Of a stretch of 64,000 bases of DNA, positions 22,001-30,418 are shown in pieces. The stretch is from JAPLDP01 sp964628285 (GTDB lineage: Bacteria > Bacteroidota > Bacteroidia > Bacteroidales > JAGONC01): positions 11,493 to 75,492 of the forward strand of contig CAZVNP010000010.1 of assembly GCA_964628285.1 (NCBI GenBank), written 5' to 3'. A program made the position numbers and the translations under genes. The notes beneath the pieces were generated by a model. It saw only the letters and a program-made list of their open reading frames with translations, made no database searches and was not told the DNA's origin. Position 1 is the stretch's first letter. Each line of letters begins with the position of its first letter.

Positions 22001-23109
22001 TAAATTCAGGCCCAGCTATCCTGGAAGCTATTCGTGATAATCATCTCCAGGCCGATTATTATAATTTCGTACCCTGGTGGGATCTTTACAGGTATGATGC
22101 TGTCTTTCTCTGCCTGGGCATTTTCCCCAGGAACACCATTCTGGATTCGACGATGGCGGATTATCTGGCGACCTATCTCAACAATACCGGTAATCTATTC
22201 CTTGAGGGCGGCAGCACGTGGCTGGATGATGACCCTACCGTTCTTCAGCCGATGTTCAACATTGTAGGGGGGCATGCCGCCTGGCCTCATCCACCCGACA
22301 CACTCATGGGAGTGGTTTCGACATGTACACACGATATTACCATGCATTACACCGGCGAAACAACAAAAATAGAAAACCTCAGCCCAACCGGTACCGCTTA
22401 CGGTATATTTGAGGATAAGCACACCGATTGGATTTTTGGTATAGCCAATGAAATCCGGAATTATAAGACCCTCGGCACCTCCTTTGAATTCGGAGGCTTG
22501 TCGGATTCGGTTTTTCCATCCACCAAAGCTGAGCTTATGGCGAGGTATCTGGATTTCTTCGGCATTAAACTTAATGCGCTGGCGGCCAACTTCATTGCCG
22601 ATACGCTGACAGTGCAAGCCGGTACGGCAATTCAATTCCATGACCTGTCAACACAAGATGTCATCGCGTGGAACTGGACGTTCAATGGCGGGACGCCCTC
22701 TTCATCATCCTACAGCGACCCTGTCATCCGATATGACTCTGCCGGCATTTTTGACGTCACCCTCACCGTCTCCGATGGAGCCCATTATAATTCACTGACC
22801 AAAAAGGACTATATCACTGTTCTTTCTGATCATGGTGTTACGGATATGAACCGGGATATGGATATCTCTATTTATCCCAATCCATCTGACGGAAGATTCA
22901 TCCTGACCATTTCACCGGGCCATTCCAGGCATTTATCCCTCCGTATCGTAAATAATACCGGTCAGGTGATCCTGAAGAAAGAACCGCTGCTTTTATCTTC
23001 TCCGGGTATCGTGTCCTTCGACTTAGGCAATCATCCATCCGGGATTTATTTTATCATTGTCCATGACGGCGACAGACAAAGTGTGAAGAAAGTGGTGCTT
23101 CTGAGATAG
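19030..23109 (+). CDS. papain-fold (C1-like) cysteine peptidase with GATase-like and PKD modules and T9SS tail
   Basis: 1359 residues, third of the tandem paralogues. A signal peptide ends near NGQ. The catalytic set is Gln87, Cys92 (CCGQ), His256 (ATHALTIVG) and Asn303 (VNSYGG), with the acidic DYNHDG and DINDDG loops between His and Asn. The beta-sandwich, He_PIG-like and nidogen-like modules of the family follow to ~755, then two CARDB-like modules. Unlike its sisters it has no adhesin-like jelly-roll. Instead residues ~978-1176 form a Rossmann-like region (ALIIDLDKN ... YDAVFLCLG ... GNLFLEGGSTW) that resembles class I glutamine-amidotransferase-like or ThuA-like folds. A PKD domain (~1187-1265, WTFNGGTPSSS) and a T9SS sorting domain (~1275-1359, YPNPSDGRFIL) end the protein. 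Confidence 0.87.
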   Translation: MKFFLPGLAVFIMFFYPGLINGQVYDSVFSCRTVDRIVSGNSPLAPEDSVFLVHLPKLEVPESYLNKDLPYKIDNSVYPWLRPVFLQDGACCGQAASIGYNFTYEMDRARDLPADQPENQYPPYFPWNFMNVENGLVGVGVSFFHSYEILRTLGCPNVVDFGSFNMIRGDSLRWMTGYEKYYHAMHNRIAGLYRIDAGNPEGLLLLKHWLVDHLDGSPTGGTANFYTGINISYLLPQGTPEGGKNVMIFWNPVATHALTIVGYNDSIRWDYNHDGQYTNNLDINDDGVVNMKDWEIGGLKFVNSYGGDWADSGYCYMMYKTLADNYGSEGIWNNAVYVVKVNPGYEPLLIFKITLKHTSRNKIKVTAGVSSDTSMTFPDHELSFPVFNYQGGDFYMQGGQEEEDKFIEFGLDATPLLSYVKPNEIARFFLNIYENDPSNTGTGEVVRWSVIDCTHGINETVCQATNVPMVENSVTRLSLIKSTGIDKVSINNDTLSPFTPGVTYCHQFYSSGGSPPYTWTLKTEYASGPVETSFPSIDEEHLVPTNNETGMVTKKLDFIFPFYNGLYDSVTLHTGGYLMFDEQTFPVPYLQDPELQLQSTRNISPLMTGALVIIPTNGDGIWYEGDEHHAIFRWKLTDADHPVNTTFNFAVELFPEGSIIFFYGDVIFDHPVDWVTGLSDGDMSNYLVTASSMDDDIRAIHNVRFVLPDVPLGMTLSPVGLLTGIPYDADNISDVQVTVTDQNNVSDTRSFQLSSGLIFDYVIHAGNDSIINRNEEVTVGLTITCYSDDTLYNVIASASIDDPSIILADSVKNIGVIIPHQILTLPDVFRFSTGSNITDQYAIPLRTMFMSDLKKWEKTLMLRAFTTSLSLGGLNVDDGNNHRLDAGESAGLEFRIDNQGHAAAQGVHGEITCSDPYLSVNGNARLLYDDIPGKNSRYNRINVTVNPNTPQGHIVKLNIGIYDTTGHRVSDSVRLSVGDSPALIIDLDKNLNSGPAILEAIRDNHLQADYYNFVPWWDLYRYDAVFLCLGIFPRNTILDSTMADYLATYLNNTGNLFLEGGSTWLDDDPTVLQPMFNIVGGHAAWPHPPDTLMGVVSTCTHDITMHYTGETTKIENLSPTGTAYGIFEDKHTDWIFGIANEIRNYKTLGTSFEFGGLSDSVFPSTKAELMARYLDFFGIKLNALAANFIADTLTVQAGTAIQFHDLSTQDVIAWNWTFNGGTPSSSSYSDPVIRYDSAGIFDVTLTVSDGAHYNSLTKKDYITVLSDHGVTDMNRDMDISIYPNPSDGRFILTISPGHSRHLSLRIVNNTGQVILKKEPLLLSSPGIVSFDLGNHPSGIYFIIVHDGDRQSVKKVVLLR

Positions 23110-23178
23110 TAATAAACGGTAAAGCAGGACTTTATCGCAGATAATCGTTTTTAGATACGGACATTCCCTTCGGGTTGA

Positions 23179-23211
23179 TTTTACTTTTCAATGTAAATTA
23201 CAATACCTTTG
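23179..23211 (+). promoter_or_regulatory. candidate promoter (TTTT-N21-TACCTTTG) upstream of AlgX-like gene
   Basis: TACCTTTG at 23204-23211 fits the TAnnTTTG -7 consensus and lies 21 bases before the start codon. A T-rich -33 region (23179-23182) is at a fitting distance but is a poor match to TTTG. Confidence 0.35.
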
Positions 23212-23232
23212 CAATAAAGGCTCAGACCAGGA

Positions 23233-25011
23233 ATGAATGTAATAAAGAAGATACTTTTTTCTTTGCTCATGTGCATTCTTATTTTACCTGCCCTGCAAAA
23301 GCTTTATCCCTTCTTCAGAATTAAACCTCTCAACGGGGCTTTTCATTATTTACAGAAACCGGCGTTCACCTGGACAGGATGGCTGTCAGGGTCATACCAG
23401 GGAGATTATACGGATTACATCGAACAGCACATCGGATTCAGGAACAGCTTGGTACGGTTGAATAACCAGATCGATTTCAGCCTCTTCCGTAAAACCCATG
23501 CCGAAGGTATTGTCGTCGGTAAAAACGATGGCCTTTACGAGTATGACTATATCCGTGCTTACATGGGCTGGGATTTTATCGGGGAGAGAACCTGGGATAA
23601 AAAAATGAACCGGTTTAAATTTCTCCAGGAGTACCTTAAGTCCACACGGAATATCGACCTCATCCTTGTCCTGGAGCCCAGCAAGGCCAGAATAGAACCG
23701 GAATACCTTCCGGAACAATACCGTTATTCAAAGCGCACCCTCACCAATTATGACTATATCCTCCATAAGGCAAATGAACTGGGTATCCGGTACCTGGACC
23801 TCAATCATTTTTTCTCAATGATAAAAGACACCTGCCGTTTTCCGTTATATCCCGCCTACGGTGTGCACTGGAGCACTTACGGCATGAGCCTGGCAGTGGA
23901 TACCCTTGAAAAATATATGGAACGGTTACGCTCCATGGATATGCCCGACATTTACACCCTGAAACTGGAGCTGTCGGATTCGTTAAAATATACCGATTAT
24001 GATGCTGCGAAACCGCTTAACCTGATCCTGGAGTTGCCTCACGGGCCCATGGCATACCCTGTATTGGGCTTCGAAAAAAACCCCCACAAGACCAAACCCA
24101 GGGTGCTGATAGTGGGCGACAGCTATTACTGGAACATCGATATCACCGGATTGCCAGAGGCTTTGTTCACAAATTATAATTTCTGGTATTTTAATGCCCT
24201 CGTCTATCCCACAACAACAGGGGATACAACCTACGCGCGAAATCTTGATATCAAAGCAGAAATTGAAAAACGTGATGTCATTCTTCTCATGGTGACCGAC
24301 CGTTTTCTCTATAAATATGACTGGGGATTCATCGACCGGGCCTTTGAAGCCTTTACACCTGAGCTCGAACCCGACCGGCTCTACAATTACGAAAACGGCG
24401 TCAGATTGAACATCGGCTTCTTTGACAGCCTGGCATATGAAGCCAATGCTCGTCACCAATCCCTTGAAGACCTTGTCAGAAAGGAAGCCGATTACCAGTT
24501 CATGACTTCTGAAACGGATAACTATCTTGAAATACATGGTCCGGAATACTTTGAACGAATCATCAGGCAGGATACCGGATGGATGAATGCCGTCAAAAGA
24601 AAGGCGGAGCTTAAAAATATCCCTGTGGATTCAATGGTTTACAGCGATGCTGATTATATGTTCCATAAAGATAAACCGGATATCCGCGATAAATTCATGG
24701 CTGTGAAGCAATATGAACATATGATCCGTTCCGATAGCATGGCTATGGCGGAGGTCAGGCAAAAAGCCGCGAGCTATTATCTCACCACGGATGAGATGGT
24801 GAGACAGGAGGCTTTGAAACGGTATAATGAAGAAATAACACATGAAGGAATGGTAAAGGATCTGAAGTATTATGAAACGATCATACGGAATGATGAAACC
24901 TGGCTGAAGTCGGTCAAAGAAAAAGCGCTGAAACAGGGTCTCAGCCTTGACGAGATGATCCGCCGAGATGCGTTGTGGATGTATGAACAGGAAAAAAAGA
25001 AAAACAAATAA
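23233..25011 (+). CDS. AlgX/AlgJ-like SGNH O-acetyltransferase-type protein with C-terminal helical repeats
   Basis: 592 residues with an N-terminal membrane anchor or uncleaved signal (~5-25) and no T9SS tail. The AlgX/AlgJ pattern is visible: IEQHIGFRNSLVRLNN (~64-79) and IVVGKNDGLYEYD (~93-105), then His212 in GVHWSTYG and Ser297 in VGDSYYW, the positions of the catalytic His and nucleophile Ser. The Asp two residues before His in AlgX (DxH) is Gly here (GVH), so the triad is not classical. After ~400 the protein turns into charged helical repeats of ~50-55 residues built around YExIIRxDxxW ... VKxKA ... LxxDEMIRxxA. In the family these proteins transfer or remove acetyl groups on exopolysaccharide in the periplasm, usually beside an MBOAT partner; none is in this window. 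The exact activity is unproved. Confidence 0.75.
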   Translation: MNVIKKILFSLLMCILILPALQKLYPFFRIKPLNGAFHYLQKPAFTWTGWLSGSYQGDYTDYIEQHIGFRNSLVRLNNQIDFSLFRKTHAEGIVVGKNDGLYEYDYIRAYMGWDFIGERTWDKKMNRFKFLQEYLKSTRNIDLILVLEPSKARIEPEYLPEQYRYSKRTLTNYDYILHKANELGIRYLDLNHFFSMIKDTCRFPLYPAYGVHWSTYGMSLAVDTLEKYMERLRSMDMPDIYTLKLELSDSLKYTDYDAAKPLNLILELPHGPMAYPVLGFEKNPHKTKPRVLIVGDSYYWNIDITGLPEALFTNYNFWYFNALVYPTTTGDTTYARNLDIKAEIEKRDVILLMVTDRFLYKYDWGFIDRAFEAFTPELEPDRLYNYENGVRLNIGFFDSLAYEANARHQSLEDLVRKEADYQFMTSETDNYLEIHGPEYFERIIRQDTGWMNAVKRKAELKNIPVDSMVYSDADYMFHKDKPDIRDKFMAVKQYEHMIRSDSMAMAEVRQKAASYYLTTDEMVRQEALKRYNEEITHEGMVKDLKYYETIIRNDETWLKSVKEKALKQGLSLDEMIRRDALWMYEQEKKKNK

Positions 25012-25046
25012 CGGCTTTCATTCATCACCTTTATATCTTTTTATTT

Positions 25047-26885
25047 ATGAAAAAAATTTTTCTCATTGTTCTGATCTTTCTTCTCGGTCCCTGCGTGCTT
25101 CACGCCCAGATTTGGCATAACCGGCAACACCTTGGCGTCACTTATGTGGAAAGCTCCGGTGGTCTTGTCCCGCCGGCCATGGAGGGCGGCAATACGGAGC
25201 TCGAGTTTGCCGATATCAATGCCGACGGCAACGTTGACATCCTGTCCATCGGCGATCACGGATCGCCCTATGTCAATACCGACGAACATGGCATCATGGT
25301 GTGGTTTGGCGACGGTAACGGTAACTGGTCCGTTTATCAGAACGGTGACTTCGGTTATGGCGGCATCGCCGTGGGTGATGTCAACAACGACGGATTTCCG
25401 GATGTGGGTTATGCCATGCACCATAATTATTCGGGCAATGATTTCGGTGATCAGCTCATCGAAGTGGCCCTCGGCGACGGCACCGGCATGAACTGGACAC
25501 CCTGGGATGACGGCCTGGCCAACAACGGCGAGACCTGGGGCATGTTCGGCACCGACTTCGCCGACTTCGACTGCAACGGTTATCTTGACATCGGAAGCAT
25601 CTCCTTTGGCGCTGATGCCGGTGTTCATGTCTATCATAACAATGGTGACGGCACCTGGCAGCAGGTCTTCGGCTTCATCGGCGGTAACTCGGATAATCTG
25701 TTTGCCTTTGGCGACATCAGCAACGACGGCTGTGCCGATTTCGCCGTTTCACATGAGTTGGGAACCGTTTATTTCTATACCTTAGGAGGAGGGACCTTCA
25801 CCTTAATGGATAACAATCTTCCAGGATCGGGCAGCTCATTCCGTACCGGCACTTCACTGGGCGATGTGGACAACGACGGTGGAAAGGACCTTGCCTTCAT
25901 CAACAGCGCCGGCGGTGTGGAAGTCTGGGTGTGGAATGATACCGAAAATCTCTGGGACGACTTTTCCGGCACCCTCCCCTCCGCGGGTAATTATGAAGCC
26001 ACCCAGCTTTATGACATGAACGTCGATGGATATGTCGACATCTGTGCCTTCGGGCAGGGGCTGGTGTCTGTCTGGCTCGGCGACGGAACAGGCAACTGGA
26101 CCCTCGAAACACAGATCAACGTTTCATCGACAGGATACTTCCAGGCTTTCAGGGTAGGTGGCGACATTGATCATAACGGCTATCCCGACATGGTCCTCGT
26201 CGACGAGGAGGGCAGCTGGCCCAGCTATCAGAACCACCTGCGCTGCTATAAAGAAGCTTCGGTACCTGAAGACCTTACCGTCGTTCCAATCTTCCCGCGG
26301 GGTCATGAGGTGCTCGAGGACGGCTCCGTTCAATTCATCGATTGGGTTTCTGCTGTCCCGGACAATGTCCCGTCGTGGGTCAAACTTGAATATGCGATCT
26401 TTGACACCACCGGCCCCTGGATCCCAATTGCCGACAGCCTGCCCAACAACGGACGATACCAATGGCACCTTGAAGTGAATGGCGGGCTTCTTATTGATTG
26501 TTGCTATATCAGATATACGGTTTACACCTCTGCTGATTCCGTAACGGTAATCACCCCGGTGGCCTTTTCCATTATGGGGACCTATGCCGTAAAAGAACCT
26601 TACACTCACGATATTAATAAACTTACAGCCTACCCCAATCCATTTCATGAGGAAATAATTCTCAGTCTGGAGCTGAAGGAAAAAGAATATCTGACGATTG
26701 GCGTTTATGATTTGACAGGTAATGAGATAAAAAATCTGTACAGCGGAGATTGTTCAGAAGGCCATCATATCTTCAGATGGGACGGGTGTGACCGCGATAA
26801 TGAAGAGGTGGCCGGCGGAATCTATTTTATATATTTTAGGAACGCCAAAAGTTTGACTTCACAAAAGATATTAAAGATTAAATAG
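25047..26885 (+). CDS. FG-GAP/VCBS seven-repeat beta-propeller protein with T9SS tail
   Basis: 612 residues with a signal peptide (1-21, ending HAQ). Seven DxxxDGxxD-type calcium loops are spread evenly: DINADGNVD, DVNNDGFPD, DFDCNGYLD, DISNDGCAD, DVDNDGGKD, DMNVDGYVD and DIDHNGYPD. Seven repeats fit one closed FG-GAP/VCBS propeller over ~45-400. A beta-sandwich linker follows, then a FlgD-like T9SS sorting domain (~528-612, YPNPFHEEIILSLE, WDGCDRDNEEVAGGIYF). Such proteins are usually surface-exposed and bind calcium and other proteins or glycans; the ligand is unknown. It starts 35 bases after the AlgX-like gene and 57 bases before the subtilisin gene, so it could share their transcript. 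Confidence 0.85.
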   Translation: MKKIFLIVLIFLLGPCVLHAQIWHNRQHLGVTYVESSGGLVPPAMEGGNTELEFADINADGNVDILSIGDHGSPYVNTDEHGIMVWFGDGNGNWSVYQNGDFGYGGIAVGDVNNDGFPDVGYAMHHNYSGNDFGDQLIEVALGDGTGMNWTPWDDGLANNGETWGMFGTDFADFDCNGYLDIGSISFGADAGVHVYHNNGDGTWQQVFGFIGGNSDNLFAFGDISNDGCADFAVSHELGTVYFYTLGGGTFTLMDNNLPGSGSSFRTGTSLGDVDNDGGKDLAFINSAGGVEVWVWNDTENLWDDFSGTLPSAGNYEATQLYDMNVDGYVDICAFGQGLVSVWLGDGTGNWTLETQINVSSTGYFQAFRVGGDIDHNGYPDMVLVDEEGSWPSYQNHLRCYKEASVPEDLTVVPIFPRGHEVLEDGSVQFIDWVSAVPDNVPSWVKLEYAIFDTTGPWIPIADSLPNNGRYQWHLEVNGGLLIDCCYIRYTVYTSADSVTVITPVAFSIMGTYAVKEPYTHDINKLTAYPNPFHEEIILSLELKEKEYLTIGVYDLTGNEIKNLYSGDCSEGHHIFRWDGCDRDNEEVAGGIYFIYFRNAKSLTSQKILKIK

Positions 26886-26942
26886 ATTTACAGGGATGAA
26901 CAACAAGGTTAGTCACTAGCAACAAGAATAAAAAAGCAAGGC

Positions 26943-28946
26943 ATGCGATTTCTCCTGCTAATTCTGTTTATCCCGATTCTGATTGGTGTCTGTTTCTCAC
27001 AAACATCTTACGTCCCGGGTGAGATCATGATCCAGGTCGTCCCTCAGGATTCACGGTCAGAGCAGGCAGCTCTTGCAGCCATAACACAGGCCTGTCATGA
27101 TGTCGATCTCCGGTCCGGCATCTTACTCTCCCGCCGCATGCACATATGGCTTTTCTATTTCACACCCGGCGTGAAGCCCGATCTCTTCGTCCTCAGGGAG
27201 GTCAAAGCCTGTCCTTTTGTTCGTGAGGCCCAGTTCAATCATTATATCAAGATGCGTGAGCTGATCCCCGACGACACCTATTTCGATGAGCAATGGGCTA
27301 TGAAGAACATGGGCCAGATGGGTGGCACCCCCGACGCCGATATCGATGCCACCGACGCATGGGATTTCACCACCGGCGGATTAACGGCCGCAGGCGATAC
27401 CATTGTCATTGGTATCGTCGATAACGGCTTTGACATCCTCCATGAGGATCTCGATTTCTGGAAAAACTATGAAGAGATACCCGGTAATGGCATCGACGAT
27501 GACCAGAACGGCTATTTGGATGACTTCGACGGATGGAATGCCGTTTTTCATAATGGTCAGATCTATTCCAACCAGCATGGCACTCATGTGGCAGGCATTG
27601 CAGGCGCTATCGGCAACAATGGCATCGGCGTCACCGGTGTCTGCTGGCATGTCAAACTCATGCCGGTCATCAGCCCCGCCAGCATCGAGTCAGGTGTCGT
27701 GGAAGCCTATGGATATATCCTTGAAATGAGAGCCCGCTATAATGAAAGCAACGGCCTGCACGGCGCCTTCGTCGTCGCCACCAATGCCTCTTTCGGTGTG
27801 GACCAGGGTAATCCCGATGACTACCCCCTGTGGGGGGCCATGTATGACTCTCTGGGACACTATGGTGTGCTTAGCACAGGCGCTACCGCTAATGCCGACT
27901 GGGACATCGACGTCGTCGGCGACGTGCCCTCGGGATTCCCCAGTGATTTCCTGATCACCGTCACCAACACGACCAACGACGACGTGAAATTCAGCCCGGC
28001 AGCATGGGGATTGACGACTATTGACCTGGGCGCACCCGGTTATGTCATCAAATCGACCGTTCCCAATAATGATTATTTTTATTACACAGGCACCTCCATG
28101 TCCACACCGCATGTGACCGGCGCCATTGCCCTGATATTTGCCGCTGCCGATGCCCAGTTCATCGAAGACTATAAAAATAACCTGCAGGAGAAAGCCCTGG
28201 AGATAAAAAACTTAATTCTTCAAACCGCCGATGTCATCCCTTCTCTTGACGGCCTGACGGTCAGCGGCGGCCGCCTCAACGTCTATAAGGCCATCCTGGC
28301 ACTGAAAGGATATCCGGTGCTGAAAGCCTATCCCCTGTCCCTGATGATAACCCTTGGCCAGGATACTTCCGGCAACCTTACCTCAACACTGACAAATGTC
28401 GGGGGAAGTCCCGGCATCTATAACATTGTCATGAGCCCCCAGGCACCCTGGCTGGAGATCGACCCGGTGAACGGCAGCGTGAATCCCGGAGCTGCGGAGG
28501 AGGTGACACTGACCTTTTCCACCACAGGCCTCCAAAATGGGTACTATTATACCACCATGACCATCATTGAAGCACCCTATTACACAATCAATGTACCTGT
28601 CACCCTTCATGTCACACCATTTGTGGGAATTGGCGAAAACCGCAAGAATGATGACATGCTCCTGTCGTGTTACCCGAATCCTTTTGCCGATGTTACTTCT
28701 ATAAGGTTCACAATGGCCACAGCCGGCATGGTCAGTATAAAGCTATTCGATATTCATGGAAAGGAAATCAGAAACCTCATCGAACGCACGTTTCAGAAAG
28801 GTGATCATACCCTGGAATGGAATGGATGTGATGGCGAAAGACACAGGGTTAAACCCGGCATTTACCTGTGCCAAATTAGAATTGACAACCATATCTCCTT
28901 TCTGAAAATCATTTCAATTGATGATCTGAAAACACAGGTAAGGTGA
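26943..28946 (+). CDS. subtilisin-family (S8) serine peptidase with T9SS tail
   Basis: 667 residues with a signal peptide ending CFSQ and an inhibitor-like N-terminal region (~22-105). The S8 catalytic domain (~110-460) has Asp160 in GIVDNGF, His212 in HGTHVAG, oxyanion Asn281 in ATNASFG, and Ser385 in GTSMSTPHV. All members of the triad are intact. A small Ig-like module (~465-560) precedes a FlgD-like T9SS sorting domain (~575-660, YPNPFADVTSIRF, WNGCDGERHRVKPGIYLC). The last four bases of the gene overlap the GTG start of the next gene (GTGA), a usual sign of translational coupling. It should act as a secreted endopeptidase. Confidence 0.93.
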   Translation: MRFLLLILFIPILIGVCFSQTSYVPGEIMIQVVPQDSRSEQAALAAITQACHDVDLRSGILLSRRMHIWLFYFTPGVKPDLFVLREVKACPFVREAQFNHYIKMRELIPDDTYFDEQWAMKNMGQMGGTPDADIDATDAWDFTTGGLTAAGDTIVIGIVDNGFDILHEDLDFWKNYEEIPGNGIDDDQNGYLDDFDGWNAVFHNGQIYSNQHGTHVAGIAGAIGNNGIGVTGVCWHVKLMPVISPASIESGVVEAYGYILEMRARYNESNGLHGAFVVATNASFGVDQGNPDDYPLWGAMYDSLGHYGVLSTGATANADWDIDVVGDVPSGFPSDFLITVTNTTNDDVKFSPAAWGLTTIDLGAPGYVIKSTVPNNDYFYYTGTSMSTPHVTGAIALIFAAADAQFIEDYKNNLQEKALEIKNLILQTADVIPSLDGLTVSGGRLNVYKAILALKGYPVLKAYPLSLMITLGQDTSGNLTSTLTNVGGSPGIYNIVMSPQAPWLEIDPVNGSVNPGAAEEVTLTFSTTGLQNGYYYTTMTIIEAPYYTINVPVTLHVTPFVGIGENRKNDDMLLSCYPNPFADVTSIRFTMATAGMVSIKLFDIHGKEIRNLIERTFQKGDHTLEWNGCDGERHRVKPGIYLCQIRIDNHISFLKIISIDDLKTQVR

Positions 28947-30418
28947 AAGGGAAAGCGAAATTCTTGTCACATCCCGTTTTAAACATCAATGAAGAAAAAG
29001 CAGCTTTTCTTCTGACAGGTTTATCCATTGTTGTTTTCTGCCTTATCTCCTTTCTCAAAAACGGTACAGGAGATTCGGGCGATAGTATCTCCCATTTCCT
29101 CATCGCGAAATATTCATTCAAACACCCGGCGTTATTCTTAAATCATTGGGGTAAACCCTTGTTCACCCTGCTGAGCTCACCATTCGCTCAATTCGGCTTC
29201 ACCGGTATAAAAGTGTTCAACAGCCTGATAGCCTCACTCACAGGTTACGTGACCTATAAAACAGCCCGGAAACTTGGAATGAAAAACAGTCTTCTGGTTT
29301 TTGTTCTTTTATTCTTTGCACCACAATATTTTGTTCTCATTTTTTCAGGACTCACCGAATATCTTTTTGCCTTTGCCCTCATCTTGTCCGTTTACCTTAT
29401 AATAGATAAAAAAGTGATGGCATCCGTTATCCTGGTTTCTTTCTTACCCTTTATACGCAGCGAAGGACTGATCATTATCGGTGTTTTTTTAATATACATG
29501 GTGATAAAAGGTTATTTTAAAATATTGCCTCTCATTTTGACCGGTCATGTTATTTACGGTGTTGCAGGGCTTCACCATTATGGTCATTTTCTATGGGTAT
29601 TTAATGCTATCCCTTATATGGGTACCCCCGACAATTACGGCTCCGGACATATATTTGATTTCTTCTCCAAGCTTTATTATGTGATTGGGTTTCCATTGTA
29701 TGTTTTACTTGTTATTGGTCTGATAACCATCATTTTTACCCTGTTTAAAAGGAACAGAATATTGAACCGGAAAGATTTTTCTGCCGAACTTATCCTAATT
29801 GTCGGCTCCTTTTTAGCTTTCTTTATGGCGCACAGCATTTTCTGGGCATTCGGGCTTTTTCACTCCTTCGGATTAAAACGTGTGCTGATCTGCACCATCC
29901 CTCTGATATCTTTGATGGCATTGAGAGGATTAAACATTATAGCACTTGTCAGAATCAAAAAGGTCAATCTGATACTGCCCATATTTTTCACCGCTTATGT
30001 CATGATCTTTCCCTTCACAGGGAACCCTGCTGCCATTAAATGGAACAGGGAGCTTGATCTGAGCCCCGATCAGAAACTTATTGATCAGTTATCGTCATAT
30101 ATCCGACAAACATTTCCTGGTTACACACTTTATTATACTCATCCTTATATAAGCCTCAAGCTGGGGATTGACCCCTATGATAAGAAAGAAGATGGCTTGA
30201 TACGTAATGTCCTTGAAACAAAAAAAGCACCGGCGCATTCACTAATTATTTGGGATTCTTGGTTCTCAGTAATTGAAGAAAAAATAACTTTGGACTATCT
30301 ATTACAAAATCCGAACGTTTCTGTTTTAAAGACTTACGATGATGCCGGGCCTCCGGCAGTGCGGTTGGTGGTATTACAAATTCATCCACAAACTAAAGAT
30401 GAGAAAGAAATACTTTAA
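28943..30418 (+). CDS. multi-span membrane protein, GT-C glycosyltransferase-like
   Basis: 491 residues beginning at a GTG that overlaps the subtilisin stop by four bases. About ten hydrophobic segments are visible, starting with AAFLLTGLSIVVFCLISFL. An acidic motif (GDSGDSISHF) sits in the first loop after TM1, where GT-C enzymes that use lipid-linked sugars carry their catalytic acid. A soluble C-terminal tail (~370-491) follows the last membrane segment. By overall layout it resembles the dolichol-phosphate-mannose-type or DUF2029-like mannosyltransferases, but I cannot name the family with certainty. Its 3' end overlaps the start of the following glycosidase by 20 bases. A possible role is to glycosylate the secreted partner(s) of this trio; this is inference from overlap only. 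Confidence 0.65.
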   Translation: MKGKAKFLSHPVLNINEEKAAFLLTGLSIVVFCLISFLKNGTGDSGDSISHFLIAKYSFKHPALFLNHWGKPLFTLLSSPFAQFGFTGIKVFNSLIASLTGYVTYKTARKLGMKNSLLVFVLLFFAPQYFVLIFSGLTEYLFAFALILSVYLIIDKKVMASVILVSFLPFIRSEGLIIIGVFLIYMVIKGYFKILPLILTGHVIYGVAGLHHYGHFLWVFNAIPYMGTPDNYGSGHIFDFFSKLYYVIGFPLYVLLVIGLITIIFTLFKRNRILNRKDFSAELILIVGSFLAFFMAHSIFWAFGLFHSFGLKRVLICTIPLISLMALRGLNIIALVRIKKVNLILPIFFTAYVMIFPFTGNPAAIKWNRELDLSPDQKLIDQLSSYIRQTFPGYTLYYTHPYISLKLGIDPYDKKEDGLIRNVLETKKAPAHSLIIWDSWFSVIEEKITLDYLLQNPNVSVLKTYDDAGPPAVRLVVLQIHPQTKDEKEIL

